From NCBI RefSeq assembly GCF_031128465.2, contig NZ_CP155618.1:2241501-2305500 (forward strand): DNA of 64,000 nucleotides. The letters run 5' to 3'. Below, piece after piece: positions 1 to 9,419 of the stretch. Every line of letters starts with the position of its first letter. The first letter of the stretch is position 1. This DNA comes from Mariniflexile litorale. Lineage in GTDB: Bacteria; Bacteroidota; Bacteroidia; Flavobacteriales; Flavobacteriaceae. Position numbers and translations under genes: made by a program. Under the pieces are notes generated by a model, which worked only from the letters and a program-made list of their open reading frames with translations, ran no database searches and had not been told where the DNA came from.

Positions 1-410
1 CGTGTACTATTCACAATAAATCAAACTCATATATTACAGCCGCCTCCACTCCTAAAAATCAAAAGTTTGGTTATGTGTTTAAAAACTGTAAGTTAACTGC
101 TGAAGAAAACGTAACCGAGGTGTATTTAGGTAGACCATGGCGACTCTATGCAAAAACGGTATTCATTAATTGTGAAATGGGTAAACATATAAAACCAGAA
201 GGGTGGCATAATTGGTCTAAAAAAGAAGCTGAAGTATCAACGTTTTATGCTGAATATCATAGCACAGGTAAAGGTTCTCAATCAGAAAAAAGAGAGAAGT
301 GGTCGCACCAATTAAAAAAATCTCAAGCTAAAAAATATACCATAGAAAATATAATGGATTACAAATTAGAAAATTCAAAATTACCTTGGTATTCGAATTC
401 TTCGCATTAG
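1..410 (+). CDS. Pectinesterase (CE8), C-terminal part only
   Basis: This is the 3' end of a gene that enters from the left edge; the open frame runs from base 3 and ends at the TAG at 408-410. Pectinesterases remove methyl esters from homogalacturonan and open it to polygalacturonases. The visible part contains family landmarks: CTIHNKSNSYITAAS near the start, KFGYVFKNC, and then YLGRPWR, whose arginine belongs to the active site, followed by KTVFINCEMG and PEGWHNW. The catalytic aspartates and any signal peptide lie outside the window. A GTG at 75 could be mistaken for a start, but the frame is open and conserved upstream of it. The acetylesterase and GH28 downstream on the same strand support a pectin role. 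Confidence 0.93.
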   Translation, partial: CTIHNKSNSYITAASTPKNQKFGYVFKNCKLTAEENVTEVYLGRPWRLYAKTVFINCEMGKHIKPEGWHNWSKKEAEVSTFYAEYHSTGKGSQSEKREKWSHQLKKSQAKKYTIENIMDYKLENSKLPWYSNSSH

Positions 411-414
411 AATT

Positions 415-1656
415 ATGAATAAACTGCTTTTTATTATACTTTTTGTTTTTCAACTAAACAATCTATGTGCTCAAGAAAATAAAAAATTAAAAGTTTTCAT
501 AGATGGTGAAATTCCAGATTTGGGTTATACTAAAAGAGCGTTGACATTCGTAGATTTTGTTACCGATCAAAATGTCTGTGATGTATATGTGCTAACCAGT
601 ACTAGATCAACTGGGAGTAATGGTGATTTATATTATTTTGTATTTACGAACAAAGCAATGCCATCCAACGATAAATTTGAATTAAATTGTCTTACATATT
701 CAAATGATACACCCGATGACATTCGCTCTAAATTTACTGAAACATTAAAATTAGGCCTTGTACCATTCCTAAATAGATTTAATACGAGCTATTCTATTGT
801 TGTAAATGAATTAGAACAAGATGAGAATAGTTTTAAAGAATTTAATAAAACTGATGATCCTTGGAATTATTGGGTGTTTAATGTAAGTTTTGGAGGTGAT
901 TTTAATATTGAAGAACAGAAAAAAGAATACGGATATGAATATGAATTTAAAGCAGATAGAGTAACTGAAATTTGGAGAATACGGAATGATTATAGTTTTA
1001 AAAAAGAGGAGGAAATTATAACTAAAATTAAAGATTCCGTATCTACGGATATTCATGTGCTCAATGAAGAGCGTCAAATGAGGTCGAGAATTGCTTATAG
1101 TATATCTAATAAATTGTCTGTAGGGTTGTTTCTTGTAAATTCACAGGACACATACAAAAATATTAGGTATAATTCTAATATTTCCCCAGCTCTAGAATAT
1201 AATATATTTCCATGGTCGGAAGCATCTAGAAGAGCCTTTACTATTTCCTATGCTTTTGGTTCTTCATGGCTTGGTTACTATGAACCAACAATATTTTCCA
1301 AAATATCGGAACATCGTTGGAGAGAAAAATTGGAAACAAAGTTAGAGCTTATTGAAAAATGGGGAGTGATCACAACAAAATTACAAGGAACTCATTATTT
1401 TCCAAAGTATAAGGATTATTCCATTGATTTAGAGGTAAACTTATCATTTAGACTGGCTAGAGGTCTGTTTTTCGAATTTGGAATGGAAGCAAACAAAATT
1501 AATGACCAATTTTATTTACCCTTAAGCGAGCTAAGCGATGAAGAACTGTTGTTAAATGTTCGAAAATTGCCTACCTCATATGAAGTTTCTGGTTCTTTTG
1601 GAATTAGATATCAATTTGGTTCTATTTTCAATAGTATTGTAAACGAAAGATTTTAA
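415..1656 (+). CDS. Uncharacterised secreted protein, probable outer-membrane beta-barrel
   Basis: The 413-residue product has a signal peptide ending around LNNLCAQ (residues 1-20). Residues about 25-125 form a mixed domain with the phrases FVDFVTDQNVCDVYVL and LKLGLVPFLNRF. From about residue 150 the pattern is alternating hydrophobic and aromatic strands, and the protein ends in phenylalanine (NSIVNERF), as outer-membrane barrels usually do. From memory it resembles a widespread unnamed Bacteroidota family with DPWNYWVF and a closing YxFGSIFN motif. No enzyme motif is visible. It starts 5 bases after the pectinesterase stop, so it is probably co-transcribed. A role in passing pectin fragments or anchoring is only a guess; the function is unknown. 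Confidence 0.75.
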   Translation: MNKLLFIILFVFQLNNLCAQENKKLKVFIDGEIPDLGYTKRALTFVDFVTDQNVCDVYVLTSTRSTGSNGDLYYFVFTNKAMPSNDKFELNCLTYSNDTPDDIRSKFTETLKLGLVPFLNRFNTSYSIVVNELEQDENSFKEFNKTDDPWNYWVFNVSFGGDFNIEEQKKEYGYEYEFKADRVTEIWRIRNDYSFKKEEEIITKIKDSVSTDIHVLNEERQMRSRIAYSISNKLSVGLFLVNSQDTYKNIRYNSNISPALEYNIFPWSEASRRAFTISYAFGSSWLGYYEPTIFSKISEHRWREKLETKLELIEKWGVITTKLQGTHYFPKYKDYSIDLEVNLSFRLARGLFFEFGMEANKINDQFYLPLSELSDEELLLNVRKLPTSYEVSGSFGIRYQFGSIFNSIVNERF

Positions 1657-1705
1657 TAAATGTTTAAATTTATCAATCATAATACAATTAATAATAATAT
1701 TTAAA

Positions 1706-2440
1706 ATGAAATTTAAACTATTAATTCTACTATTTATAGCCACTAGTTGTATGGCACAACAAACAACAATTTATATGATTGGCGATTCTACCATGTCAAA
1801 TAAAAAGGATCCAGAAACAAATCCAGAACACGGTTGGGGTCAAGTGTTACCACAATATTTTAAAGAAAATACTGTAATAGATAATCGCGCTGTAAATGGA
1901 AGAAGTAGCAGAAGTTTTATTGGTGAAGGGCGTTGGGATTCGATACTTAAGACCATAAAAAAAGGTGATTTTGTTTTTATTCAATTTGGACACAATGATC
2001 AAAAATTCAAATCTCCAGATCGTTATACCAATCCGCATGTAACTTATAGACATAATCTAATCCGATTTGTGGAAGAAGCCAGAGCAAAAGGCGCAACACC
2101 TGTATTGTTTTCATCCATTGTAAGGCGTAATTTTAATGAACATGGAACATTAATCGACACCCATGGTGAGTATCCATTAGAAACTCGTTTAGTGGCTTTA
2201 GAGTATGACGTGCCTTTTATAGACTTACAATATTTTACTGAACATCTAGAAGAGTCGTATGGAGTAGAAGGTTCTAAAAAGTTACATCTTCATTTTGAAC
2301 CAGGTGAAAATCCATATTACAAAGACGCTAAGCATGATGATACCCATTTGTCAAATTTAGGAGCTCATGAAGTCGCTAAATTAGCCATAGCTGAGTTGAA
2401 AAAGAAAGTACCAACATTATCAGGTTTAATAAAAAATTAA
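1706..2440 (+). CDS. Rhamnogalacturonan acetylesterase-like SGNH hydrolase (CE12 type)
   Basis: The 244-residue secreted esterase has a signal peptide ending near SCMAQ (residue 17). Block I is MIGDSTMS with the nucleophile at about Ser28; next come VNGRSSRSF, FGHNDQK and the late DDTHLS with Asp211 and His214 completing the triad. These motifs and the length fit the rhamnogalacturonan acetylesterase branch of the GDSL/SGNH family (RhgT/CE12), which removes acetyl groups from galacturonic acid in the RG-I backbone. It lies 49 bases after the barrel-like gene and 54 bases before a GH28 in the same direction, so deacetylation before backbone cleavage is the likely role. Substrate assignment is by family and context. 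Confidence 0.88.
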   Translation: MKFKLLILLFIATSCMAQQTTIYMIGDSTMSNKKDPETNPEHGWGQVLPQYFKENTVIDNRAVNGRSSRSFIGEGRWDSILKTIKKGDFVFIQFGHNDQKFKSPDRYTNPHVTYRHNLIRFVEEARAKGATPVLFSSIVRRNFNEHGTLIDTHGEYPLETRLVALEYDVPFIDLQYFTEHLEESYGVEGSKKLHLHFEPGENPYYKDAKHDDTHLSNLGAHEVAKLAIAELKKKVPTLSGLIKN

Positions 2441-2494
2441 TCAAGTTAAAGTTTCAAAAATATCATTGGTCTTTAGAAGTTTAATTTATATAAA

Positions 2495-3841
2495 ATGAAG
2501 AAATTAATTTTAATAATATTAGTATTCATCCATCAAATTGAAGCGCAGAACACATTCAATAAAGATTCCATTATAGCAAGTATTGAAAGTAGAATCTCAT
2601 TACCAAATATTCCAAAGTATGTGGTTCATGTTACTCAATTTGGTGCAAAAGGGGATGGCGTAAAAGATTGTAAAAAAGCATTCGATAAAGCAATGGATGC
2701 CTGTGCTAAAAAAAATGGAGGAACTATTGTTGTCCCTAAAGGCACCTATAAAATAAATGGCCCCATTCATTTTAAAAGCTATGTAAATCTTCATTTAGAA
2801 GTAGGCGCAACGTTGGTTTTTGGAGATAATCCAATAGATTACCCAAATGTATCAACGAGTTGGGAAGGCACAGCGGTTTATAATCATAGCCCGATGATTT
2901 ATGGTATCAACGTTCAAGATGTTGCAATTACAGGAAAAGGAACTATAGATGGCCAAGGTCATAAAAATTGGGCTACTTGGAAACCTTTAGAGAAAAAAGG
3001 ACAGCTTTTAAGTCGTGAAATGAACCACCAGCAAGTACCCGTTAAAAATCGTGTTTTTGGTGAAGGTTATTATTTAAGACCACAACTGATTCAGTTTGTA
3101 AACTCAAAAAATATTTTAATAGAAGATGTGAAGGTGGAGGATGCTCCATTTTGGTGTGTTCACTTATTAAAGAGCAAAAGCATTACACTTCGTGGTATTC
3201 GTTATGATGCACATAATAAAAACAACGACGGATTGGATATTGAACAGTCTAGCGATGTGCTAATTGAAAACATAGCGTTTAATACTGCCGATGATAATAT
3301 AGCCATTAAAGCAGGACGAGATGATGATGGTCGAAATTCTAATTTACCATCAGAGAATATTGTTGTTAGAAATTGCAAATTTAAAGGACTTCATGCCTTA
3401 GTTATTGGTAGCGAAATGTCTGCTGGCGTAAAAAATGTTTATGTTTTTGATAGCGAAGCAAGCGGCTATTTAAAACGCGGTATTTATGTAAAAACAAATT
3501 CGGATAGAGGTGGATATGTTAAAAATATTCATATTGAAAATATAGCCTTTGGCGATGTGGAAGATGCTATTTATATGACTTCTAATTACCATGGAGAGGG
3601 TAGTGGAAAGTATCCTTCAAAAATTTCAGATATCAGTATTAGAAACGTTAGTTTTAATGCTGTTTCTAATACAGCAATTGTTATAGAAGGCTATCCTGGT
3701 TTTCAAGTAGAAAACGTCATTATAGATCATGTAAATATTACTTCAGCAAAAAATGGATTGACACTAACGAATACAAAAAATGTTCAGTTTAACGAAGTGG
3801 TTATTGGAGAAAAACAAAGCATTCCAACTGCTGTGCATTAG
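2495..3841 (+). CDS. GH28 polygalacturonase-type hydrolase, secreted
   Basis: The 448-residue right-handed beta-helix enzyme has a signal peptide ending near HQIEAQ (residue 18). The N-terminal VTQFGAKGDGVKD turn is typical of bacterial GH28. Catalytic landmarks follow in order: NNDGLDIEQS, ADDNIAIKAGRD with the Asp pair, LHALVIGSEMSAG in the position of the family His-Gly motif, and RGIYVKTN for substrate carboxylate binding. The IGSEMSAG wording is typical of exo-acting bacterial members that trim galacturonic acid or rhamnogalacturonan ends; which of these cannot be told here. It is the last gene of the plus-strand pectin cluster and converges with the next gene, only 16 bases separating the two stops. 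Confidence 0.9.
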   Translation: MKKLILIILVFIHQIEAQNTFNKDSIIASIESRISLPNIPKYVVHVTQFGAKGDGVKDCKKAFDKAMDACAKKNGGTIVVPKGTYKINGPIHFKSYVNLHLEVGATLVFGDNPIDYPNVSTSWEGTAVYNHSPMIYGINVQDVAITGKGTIDGQGHKNWATWKPLEKKGQLLSREMNHQQVPVKNRVFGEGYYLRPQLIQFVNSKNILIEDVKVEDAPFWCVHLLKSKSITLRGIRYDAHNKNNDGLDIEQSSDVLIENIAFNTADDNIAIKAGRDDDGRNSNLPSENIVVRNCKFKGLHALVIGSEMSAGVKNVYVFDSEASGYLKRGIYVKTNSDRGGYVKNIHIENIAFGDVEDAIYMTSNYHGEGSGKYPSKISDISIRNVSFNAVSNTAIVIEGYPGFQVENVIIDHVNITSAKNGLTLTNTKNVQFNEVVIGEKQSIPTAVH

Positions 3842-3857
3842 TCAAATAGTCTTTAAT

Positions 3858-5804
3858 TTATGGTGCTTTATATGTTTCATTTTTTGTAAGTGTTTCCCAG
3901 TTGTCAGTTCTGAAAGGAGCTGAAGGGAGTTTTTCTGAGTTATAAAGATTACAATCTCCAGCATCGTCTGCCCATCCATAATGGATAGCAACGGGGTTTG
4001 ATACATTTTCATTGTAAACAATTACTTTATCATCTTTAATAAATGCTTTTGCATAATGAAACACTTTATCGGTGCCTGCAATTTCAAATCCTTTGATATA
4101 TCCATATTTATCCGTAGTCATTAAACCACGTCCTATATTATCAAAAGTTAAAATGATTTTATCAGCCTTAATTTCCATAGATTTAAAAGTCGGTCCACTA
4201 AAAACAACCTCTTTATTGTAAACATTATTTAAAGCTATCGCAGCAAGTCGTTTACCAACATCTTGTTTATTTGTAGGGTGAATATCTTTGGCATTACCAA
4301 TATCTGTAGTAACACACATGCCTGTATTAGCTAGTTGTAATGTTTCTGTTTGAGCTTCTCTTAATTCTGCCCATTTGCTACCTTTATTACTGTTTCCTCC
4401 AAATTCATCGTAACTAGATAATTGCACAAAATAAAAAGGAAAATCACCTTGTTGCCATTGATTTCTCCAATCGGTTATCATTAGTGGAAATGCTTTTTTA
4501 TATTGTTGTGCTCTATTAACGTTGGCTTCACCTTGATACCACAAAACCCCTTGAAAAGCATATGGAATTAATGGATTTATCATAGCGTTATAAAGTAATG
4601 ACGGATAGCTGTTTGGAGATGTCTGACTTTTTATTTCTATAACATTGAATTTCCATTTACCAGATAAAGGAATAACATTGTTTTGCGTTGTTAATTTAAA
4701 ATTAGCATCATTATCGTAAATACCGCCACCACCTGCATAATCAAAAATTCTGACAGCAATAACATTTTTACCTTCCTTTAAAATATTTTCTGGAACAGTA
4801 TAAACTCTATTTTCGTCGTATCTTCTAGTCGTTCCAACAAAACTGCCATTGACGTAAGTTGAATCTTGGTCGTCAATTTTTGCTAATTCTAGTAGCGCTT
4901 CTTTGTTAGCATCTTCTTTTGAAATAGTAACCGTTTTACGCATCCAAACAAAACCATCTAGGTTAGATAATTGTTGGTTTTCCCAATAACTAGGTGCATC
5001 CATTTCTGGCCATTTTGAATCATCAACAGAAGCTAGTTTATAGGAAGCTTCATTATTTGTGCTTACCTTAAAACCTTGTATTTTTTCAATGGTATTGCTA
5101 ATCACTTTCATTTGTTCTTCTAAGAGCAAATCAATGTCTACGTTAGGTATTTTAGCAATCATATCTTTAAATTCATCACTACCCTCAAAAGCATCTCTAC
5201 TCGTCCAAGTTTCAACATTAGTTCCACCCCAAGAAGAATGAATAATGCCAATGGGGATTTTTAATTCAGTATATAATTTTTTAGCAAAGTAATAACCTAC
5301 CGCAGAAAAATTACCAACATTAGCTTTATTACATACATCCCATTTTCCTGATTTTATTTTAGATTTTGGAGTTGATGCCATATTTTTTTCAACTGAAAAA
5401 TGACGTATCATCGGAAAATCAGAATCGTTTATTTCTTGTTTGGAATTCATGGCTCTACTTACAGAAAACTCCATATTCGATTGCCCACTGCAAATCCATA
5501 CTTCACCAATTAAAATATCTTTTAAAACAATAGTATTTTTTCCTTTGAAGGTCATTGTGTATGGGCCTCCTGCTATTTCAGGCTTTAATTTTATAGACCA
5601 TTTTCCGTTTTTATCAGCTTTAGTTCGTATAATTTGTTTGTTTAAACTGATCTCTATCTTTTCGCCAGCATTTGCCCATCCCCAAACAGGAATTGGTTTG
5701 TCTCGTTGTAAAACCATGCCATCTGAAAATAATAATGGCAATTCTACCTGACCATATGAGACTATACTGAGAACAAAAAAAAGTAAAGAAAATAATAGCT
5801 TCAT
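3858..5804 (-). CDS. Sialate O-acetylesterase-like carbohydrate esterase (SGNH)
   Basis: The 648-residue secreted esterase has a signal peptide ending near VSYGQ (residue 19). ICSGQSNMEFS carries the nucleophile Ser at about 109; SSWGGTNVETW, WYQGEANV and the late DIGNAKDIHPTNK with the Asp/His pair follow. An insert at about residues 265-385 (DQDSTYVNGSFVGTT through GKNVIAVRIFDY) reads as a jelly-roll galactose-binding-like domain. The family is named for sialic acid, but Bacteroidota members in plant-polysaccharide loci deacetylate hemicellulose or pectin. As the last gene of the xyloglucan operon it probably removes acetyl groups from xyloglucan galactose; this is inference. It ends 16 bases from the convergent GH28. 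Confidence 0.86.
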   Translation of the reverse strand: MKLLFSLLFFVLSIVSYGQVELPLLFSDGMVLQRDKPIPVWGWANAGEKIEISLNKQIIRTKADKNGKWSIKLKPEIAGGPYTMTFKGKNTIVLKDILIGEVWICSGQSNMEFSVSRAMNSKQEINDSDFPMIRHFSVEKNMASTPKSKIKSGKWDVCNKANVGNFSAVGYYFAKKLYTELKIPIGIIHSSWGGTNVETWTSRDAFEGSDEFKDMIAKIPNVDIDLLLEEQMKVISNTIEKIQGFKVSTNNEASYKLASVDDSKWPEMDAPSYWENQQLSNLDGFVWMRKTVTISKEDANKEALLELAKIDDQDSTYVNGSFVGTTRRYDENRVYTVPENILKEGKNVIAVRIFDYAGGGGIYDNDANFKLTTQNNVIPLSGKWKFNVIEIKSQTSPNSYPSLLYNAMINPLIPYAFQGVLWYQGEANVNRAQQYKKAFPLMITDWRNQWQQGDFPFYFVQLSSYDEFGGNSNKGSKWAELREAQTETLQLANTGMCVTTDIGNAKDIHPTNKQDVGKRLAAIALNNVYNKEVVFSGPTFKSMEIKADKIILTFDNIGRGLMTTDKYGYIKGFEIAGTDKVFHYAKAFIKDDKVIVYNENVSNPVAIHYGWADDAGDCNLYNSEKLPSAPFRTDNWETLTKNETYKAP

Positions 5805-5816
5805 GTGTATTAATTT

Positions 5817-7322
5817 TTAGGATTTTGTTTCAATTTTAATAACAAACGCTTTATCATCAATTTCTTGATTAGGCGTTTTTAAAAGTAAGCCTTTCTCTTC
5901 TATTGAAAAAGAAACTTCACCTTTATAACCTAATATAGAAATCGTTTTTATTTTTGGAATTTGATTTCCTAAAATTGCATTTGTAAAAGCTGTTAAAGTT
6001 AAAAATTTATTATTACCTGGCCATCCTAAAACAATAGCATAAATAGTAGTTTCTTTTCTGGTATAACGAATGTCTTGAGGTGTATACGTTATCTTATCTA
6101 AAAACATCCCAGACTTTTCTTGCTTGGTTGGGCCTTCTCCAAAAACTTTCCATGGACGAGAACCATAAATAGCTTCTCCATTCGTTTTCAACCAATCCCC
6201 TATTTCTAATAAAATATTTTGTTGATTTATAGGGATAATGCCATTTCCCATGGGTGACACATTAAGCATTAAAGCACCATTTTTGCTAACAACATCTGCT
6301 AACACATGAATAATGTCATTCGTTTTTTTTAAGCCTAAAGTATTGGTGTAACTCCAGCTTCCTAAAGATACGGTTTCGTCTGTTAACCAGAACTCTTTAG
6401 TAATTTTGTTCATACGTCCTTTTTCAAAATCTTCCAGACTTACCGATTTTGGAAATTCACCTTCTTTATGTGTGAAAACAACTTGCTTATTTTCTTCAAC
6501 AGCATTATTAAAATAATAAGCTGCGAATTCTTTTTTATAAGCTTCTGGTATTTTTTGAGTTTGACTATCGAAATAAATTAAATCTGGACTGTAATTATCT
6601 ATCACTTCTTTTAGCTGACCAATCCAATTGTTATTGAATTTTTCTTTCGAAATATTGCCATACATTTTTGCTAAAAGAGGATCTTCAGAAGATGTTGGTA
6701 ATTTAGGATTATAAGGAAAATATGATGTATCATTTAACCATTTTTCTGGTTGTTCTTTAAAAATTTGAAGATTTCGAGCCATGTGAAATGAGGCAACAAA
6801 CTTCATATTCTTTTTTTTAATGGCAGCACTTAGTTCTCCTAACACATCTCGTTTTGGTCCCATATCAACAGCATTCCAAGGGTTGATTTTGCTGCCCCAA
6901 TTAGACCATCCATCATGATGTTCGGCAACCAAACCAGCAAATTTCGCGCCCGATTTTTCAAAAAGATCTGCCCAAGCATTAGCATCAAATTTTTCTGCTT
7001 TAAACATAGGAACATAATCATGATAACCAAATTTTGAATGTGCTCCATAGGTTTCTACATGGTGTTTAAATTCATCTGTGCCTTCTATATGCATATTTCT
7101 AGCATACCAATCATTGGCATAGGCAGGCACCGACATAACGCCCCAATGTGCATAAATTCCGAATTTAGCATCTTTAAACCATTCGGCAGCTTCATCATAT
7201 TTGGCTAAAGATTCCCAGTTAGTCTCATATGTCGGTTTTGGGGTTTCTTGTTGTTCTTTTTTGTCTTTCACACAACTTAAAATGCTGAGCGCCATACATA
7301 AAATATAGAAAGCCTTTTTCAT
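5817..7322 (-). CDS. GH29 alpha-L-fucosidase, lipoprotein
   Basis: The 501-residue product begins with a lipoprotein signal (lipobox Cys at about 17, LSILSC). The GH29 core shows WFKDAKFGIYAHWG, KFAGLVAEHHDGWSNW and SPDLIYFDS, whose last Asp (about 252) is in the position of the retaining nucleophile. A C-terminal beta domain carries short strand motifs such as TIYAIVLGWP. Alpha-fucosidases of this family remove terminal fucose; in a xyloglucan locus the expected target is the 1,2-linked fucose on galactose side chains, a step that characterised Bacteroides loci often assign to GH95. It lies 7 bases after the GH42 stop and 12 bases before the esterase, consistent with a polycistron. Confidence 0.92.
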   Translation of the reverse strand: MKKAFYILCMALSILSCVKDKKEQQETPKPTYETNWESLAKYDEAAEWFKDAKFGIYAHWGVMSVPAYANDWYARNMHIEGTDEFKHHVETYGAHSKFGYHDYVPMFKAEKFDANAWADLFEKSGAKFAGLVAEHHDGWSNWGSKINPWNAVDMGPKRDVLGELSAAIKKKNMKFVASFHMARNLQIFKEQPEKWLNDTSYFPYNPKLPTSSEDPLLAKMYGNISKEKFNNNWIGQLKEVIDNYSPDLIYFDSQTQKIPEAYKKEFAAYYFNNAVEENKQVVFTHKEGEFPKSVSLEDFEKGRMNKITKEFWLTDETVSLGSWSYTNTLGLKKTNDIIHVLADVVSKNGALMLNVSPMGNGIIPINQQNILLEIGDWLKTNGEAIYGSRPWKVFGEGPTKQEKSGMFLDKITYTPQDIRYTRKETTIYAIVLGWPGNNKFLTLTAFTNAILGNQIPKIKTISILGYKGEVSFSIEEKGLLLKTPNQEIDDKAFVIKIETKS

Positions 7323-7329
7323 GCTTATA

Positions 7330-9414
7330 TTATTCTGTCCAAACTGTTACACCACCTGATTCAACTGTTTTTGTTCCGATAAGTATTTTAGCATTGTTTG
7401 GTAATTTTAACTGGTATGCTTTTGATGAATAATTCACAGCTATCCAAAAACCATCTCGCCATTGTACATACACGCCTTCTGGATAATCCTCAGTAGATAT
7501 ATTAGCGTTGCTGTATACATTTCGTAAAACATCTTTTTCAAGTTGTGCATCATCGGTATCGACTCCAATATAGGTAACAGTTCCCTTTCCTAATGTATTG
7601 GTTACTACAGCGGCTTTACCTGCGTAGAATTGATTGGTATATGTAGCCCATACATTTTCTGATTTGTTAGCATTTACTAAGTCTGCCCAATTGTTCCAGC
7701 CATATTCTTGATTGTTGCCAGAAATTGTGCCTTTCATGTGTGGTAACAAATGATCGAAATAATCAATCTTAGCATCTATGAGCGCATATATTTTTTCTCC
7801 GTAAGCTGATTGAAATAAATGACCGTTTTTATCTTTTACACCAGTTCTTAGTGTTAAAACAAGATTACCTCCTTGCTTCACATAATTAGTCCATTTTGTA
7901 ATTATGGCATCATCAACCAATTCAAAAGCTGGAATAATTACTACGTTATAATCGTTTAGGTTATCATCGTCATAAACAATATCTGAGGGTGCTCCAAACG
8001 ATTTGCTTATTTCTAAATATTTCTGAAAAAATGATAAGGTGTTCCATTGGCTTGTTTGCCCTTGACGAGACATACTCCATAAATTATCATAATTCCAAAG
8101 TAAAGCTGTTTTTCGTTTTATTAATTCTGAAGGCATTTTAGCTTTCGGGTTATAGGCATCTCTCAACATTTTCATTTCATGCATTGTTTGCTTATAATCT
8201 TTTCCGCCTTGCGATAATGTAACACCATCTAGTTTTGTAATACCACTATGATACTGTTCTGCACTATAATTTATTTGTCTGTAACGGTACGAACATGCAA
8301 ATGACAAATCACCTCCAAAGCAATGGTATAACCACATACGCAAAGCTCCGGGTTGTAACAGCGGATTTATGCTCCCCCAATTCACAAAACCTGGTTGCAA
8401 TTCCATAACGCCAGATACGTCGTTTTCGGGTTTAAAAAAACTCAATGCAAACGATATTTCTTTAGGATCTCCAAGTCTAAATCCATTTTCACCAATATTG
8501 GCTTGTCCTTTGTTTGGATAACTTGTAAAGGCATTAAAATCTAGTTCTTTGGTACGTCTTGGATCTGCTCCGTAAGTAGTCGCTGTGTAATTAGTAGTGA
8601 TGTATTGATTTTTAGAAATCATGGGACGTAATATATCAGCTTGAAAGTCTAAAAAATCTGCTTGTGTATCTGCCGAATAGCGTTTAAAATCTAATAAAGC
8701 ATGTGGATTCGTTCCCCACCAACCTACATGATTGGCATTGTGTATTTTAATTTGATTAAAATCTGAATAGGTTTGATTCCAAAACGCCGTTCCCCAAGCA
8801 TTGTTTAAAGCATCAATTATTTTGTATTTATTTTCTAGCCATATTTTAAAAGCCTTTTGTGACGAGGGACTGTAATCTTCTTTGGCTTCTGGTTCGTTAT
8901 CTAATTGCCAGCCAATAACAGTTGAGTTACTTCCGTAACGTTCACCCAGTTTTGTAATTATTTTTTTTGAATAATCCCTCCAAACAGGGTTACTTAACGA
9001 TTGTTGTGCTCTGGTACCATGTTCTGCTCGTAAATAATTAGAACCCATAGCATAAATTTCAGGGTGTTTAATCCCCATCCAAACTGGTGAAATAGCTGTT
9101 GGTGTTCCTAAAATAACTTTTAAGTTATATTTTTTTGCAAGATTTATAACTTTATCCAGCCATTCAAAGTCATAAACCCCTTCTTGTGGTTCCATGTTTA
9201 TCCAAGCAAATTCTGCAAGATGAATAAATTCAAAACCTAATTCTGAAATATTTTTAATGTCTCTTTCCCATTCATTTTCATTCCAATGTTCTGGGTAATA
9301 GTATATTCCTATAGACATTAAATCCTCTTTTGGAAAGAAGCGAGCACTGTCCTGAGCATTAACCGTTATTGATACTAGTACAATTAAAAATATTACAGAA
9401 AACCTGTTTTTCAT
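7330..9414 (-). CDS. GH42 beta-galactosidase, secreted
   Basis: The 694-residue enzyme has a signal peptide ending near ITVNAQ (residue 21). The GH42 A domain starts with IGIYYYPEHWNENEWERDI; the acid/base Glu is in QLDNEPEA (about E174) and the likely nucleophile is in GVMELQPG (about E338). A trimerisation-type domain (about 420-620) and a short C-terminal beta domain follow. Unlike most cytoplasmic GH42 enzymes this one is exported, fitting periplasmic trimming of oligosaccharides. In the xyloglucan locus it should remove galactose from XyG side chains once fucose is gone. Adjacent genes are 5 bases upstream and 7 bases downstream. Family assignment is firm; substrate is inferred. Confidence 0.92.
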   Translation of the reverse strand: MKNRFSVIFLIVLVSITVNAQDSARFFPKEDLMSIGIYYYPEHWNENEWERDIKNISELGFEFIHLAEFAWINMEPQEGVYDFEWLDKVINLAKKYNLKVILGTPTAISPVWMGIKHPEIYAMGSNYLRAEHGTRAQQSLSNPVWRDYSKKIITKLGERYGSNSTVIGWQLDNEPEAKEDYSPSSQKAFKIWLENKYKIIDALNNAWGTAFWNQTYSDFNQIKIHNANHVGWWGTNPHALLDFKRYSADTQADFLDFQADILRPMISKNQYITTNYTATTYGADPRRTKELDFNAFTSYPNKGQANIGENGFRLGDPKEISFALSFFKPENDVSGVMELQPGFVNWGSINPLLQPGALRMWLYHCFGGDLSFACSYRYRQINYSAEQYHSGITKLDGVTLSQGGKDYKQTMHEMKMLRDAYNPKAKMPSELIKRKTALLWNYDNLWSMSRQGQTSQWNTLSFFQKYLEISKSFGAPSDIVYDDDNLNDYNVVIIPAFELVDDAIITKWTNYVKQGGNLVLTLRTGVKDKNGHLFQSAYGEKIYALIDAKIDYFDHLLPHMKGTISGNNQEYGWNNWADLVNANKSENVWATYTNQFYAGKAAVVTNTLGKGTVTYIGVDTDDAQLEKDVLRNVYSNANISTEDYPEGVYVQWRDGFWIAVNYSSKAYQLKLPNNAKILIGTKTVESGGVTVWTE

Positions 9415-9419
9415 TTTTT

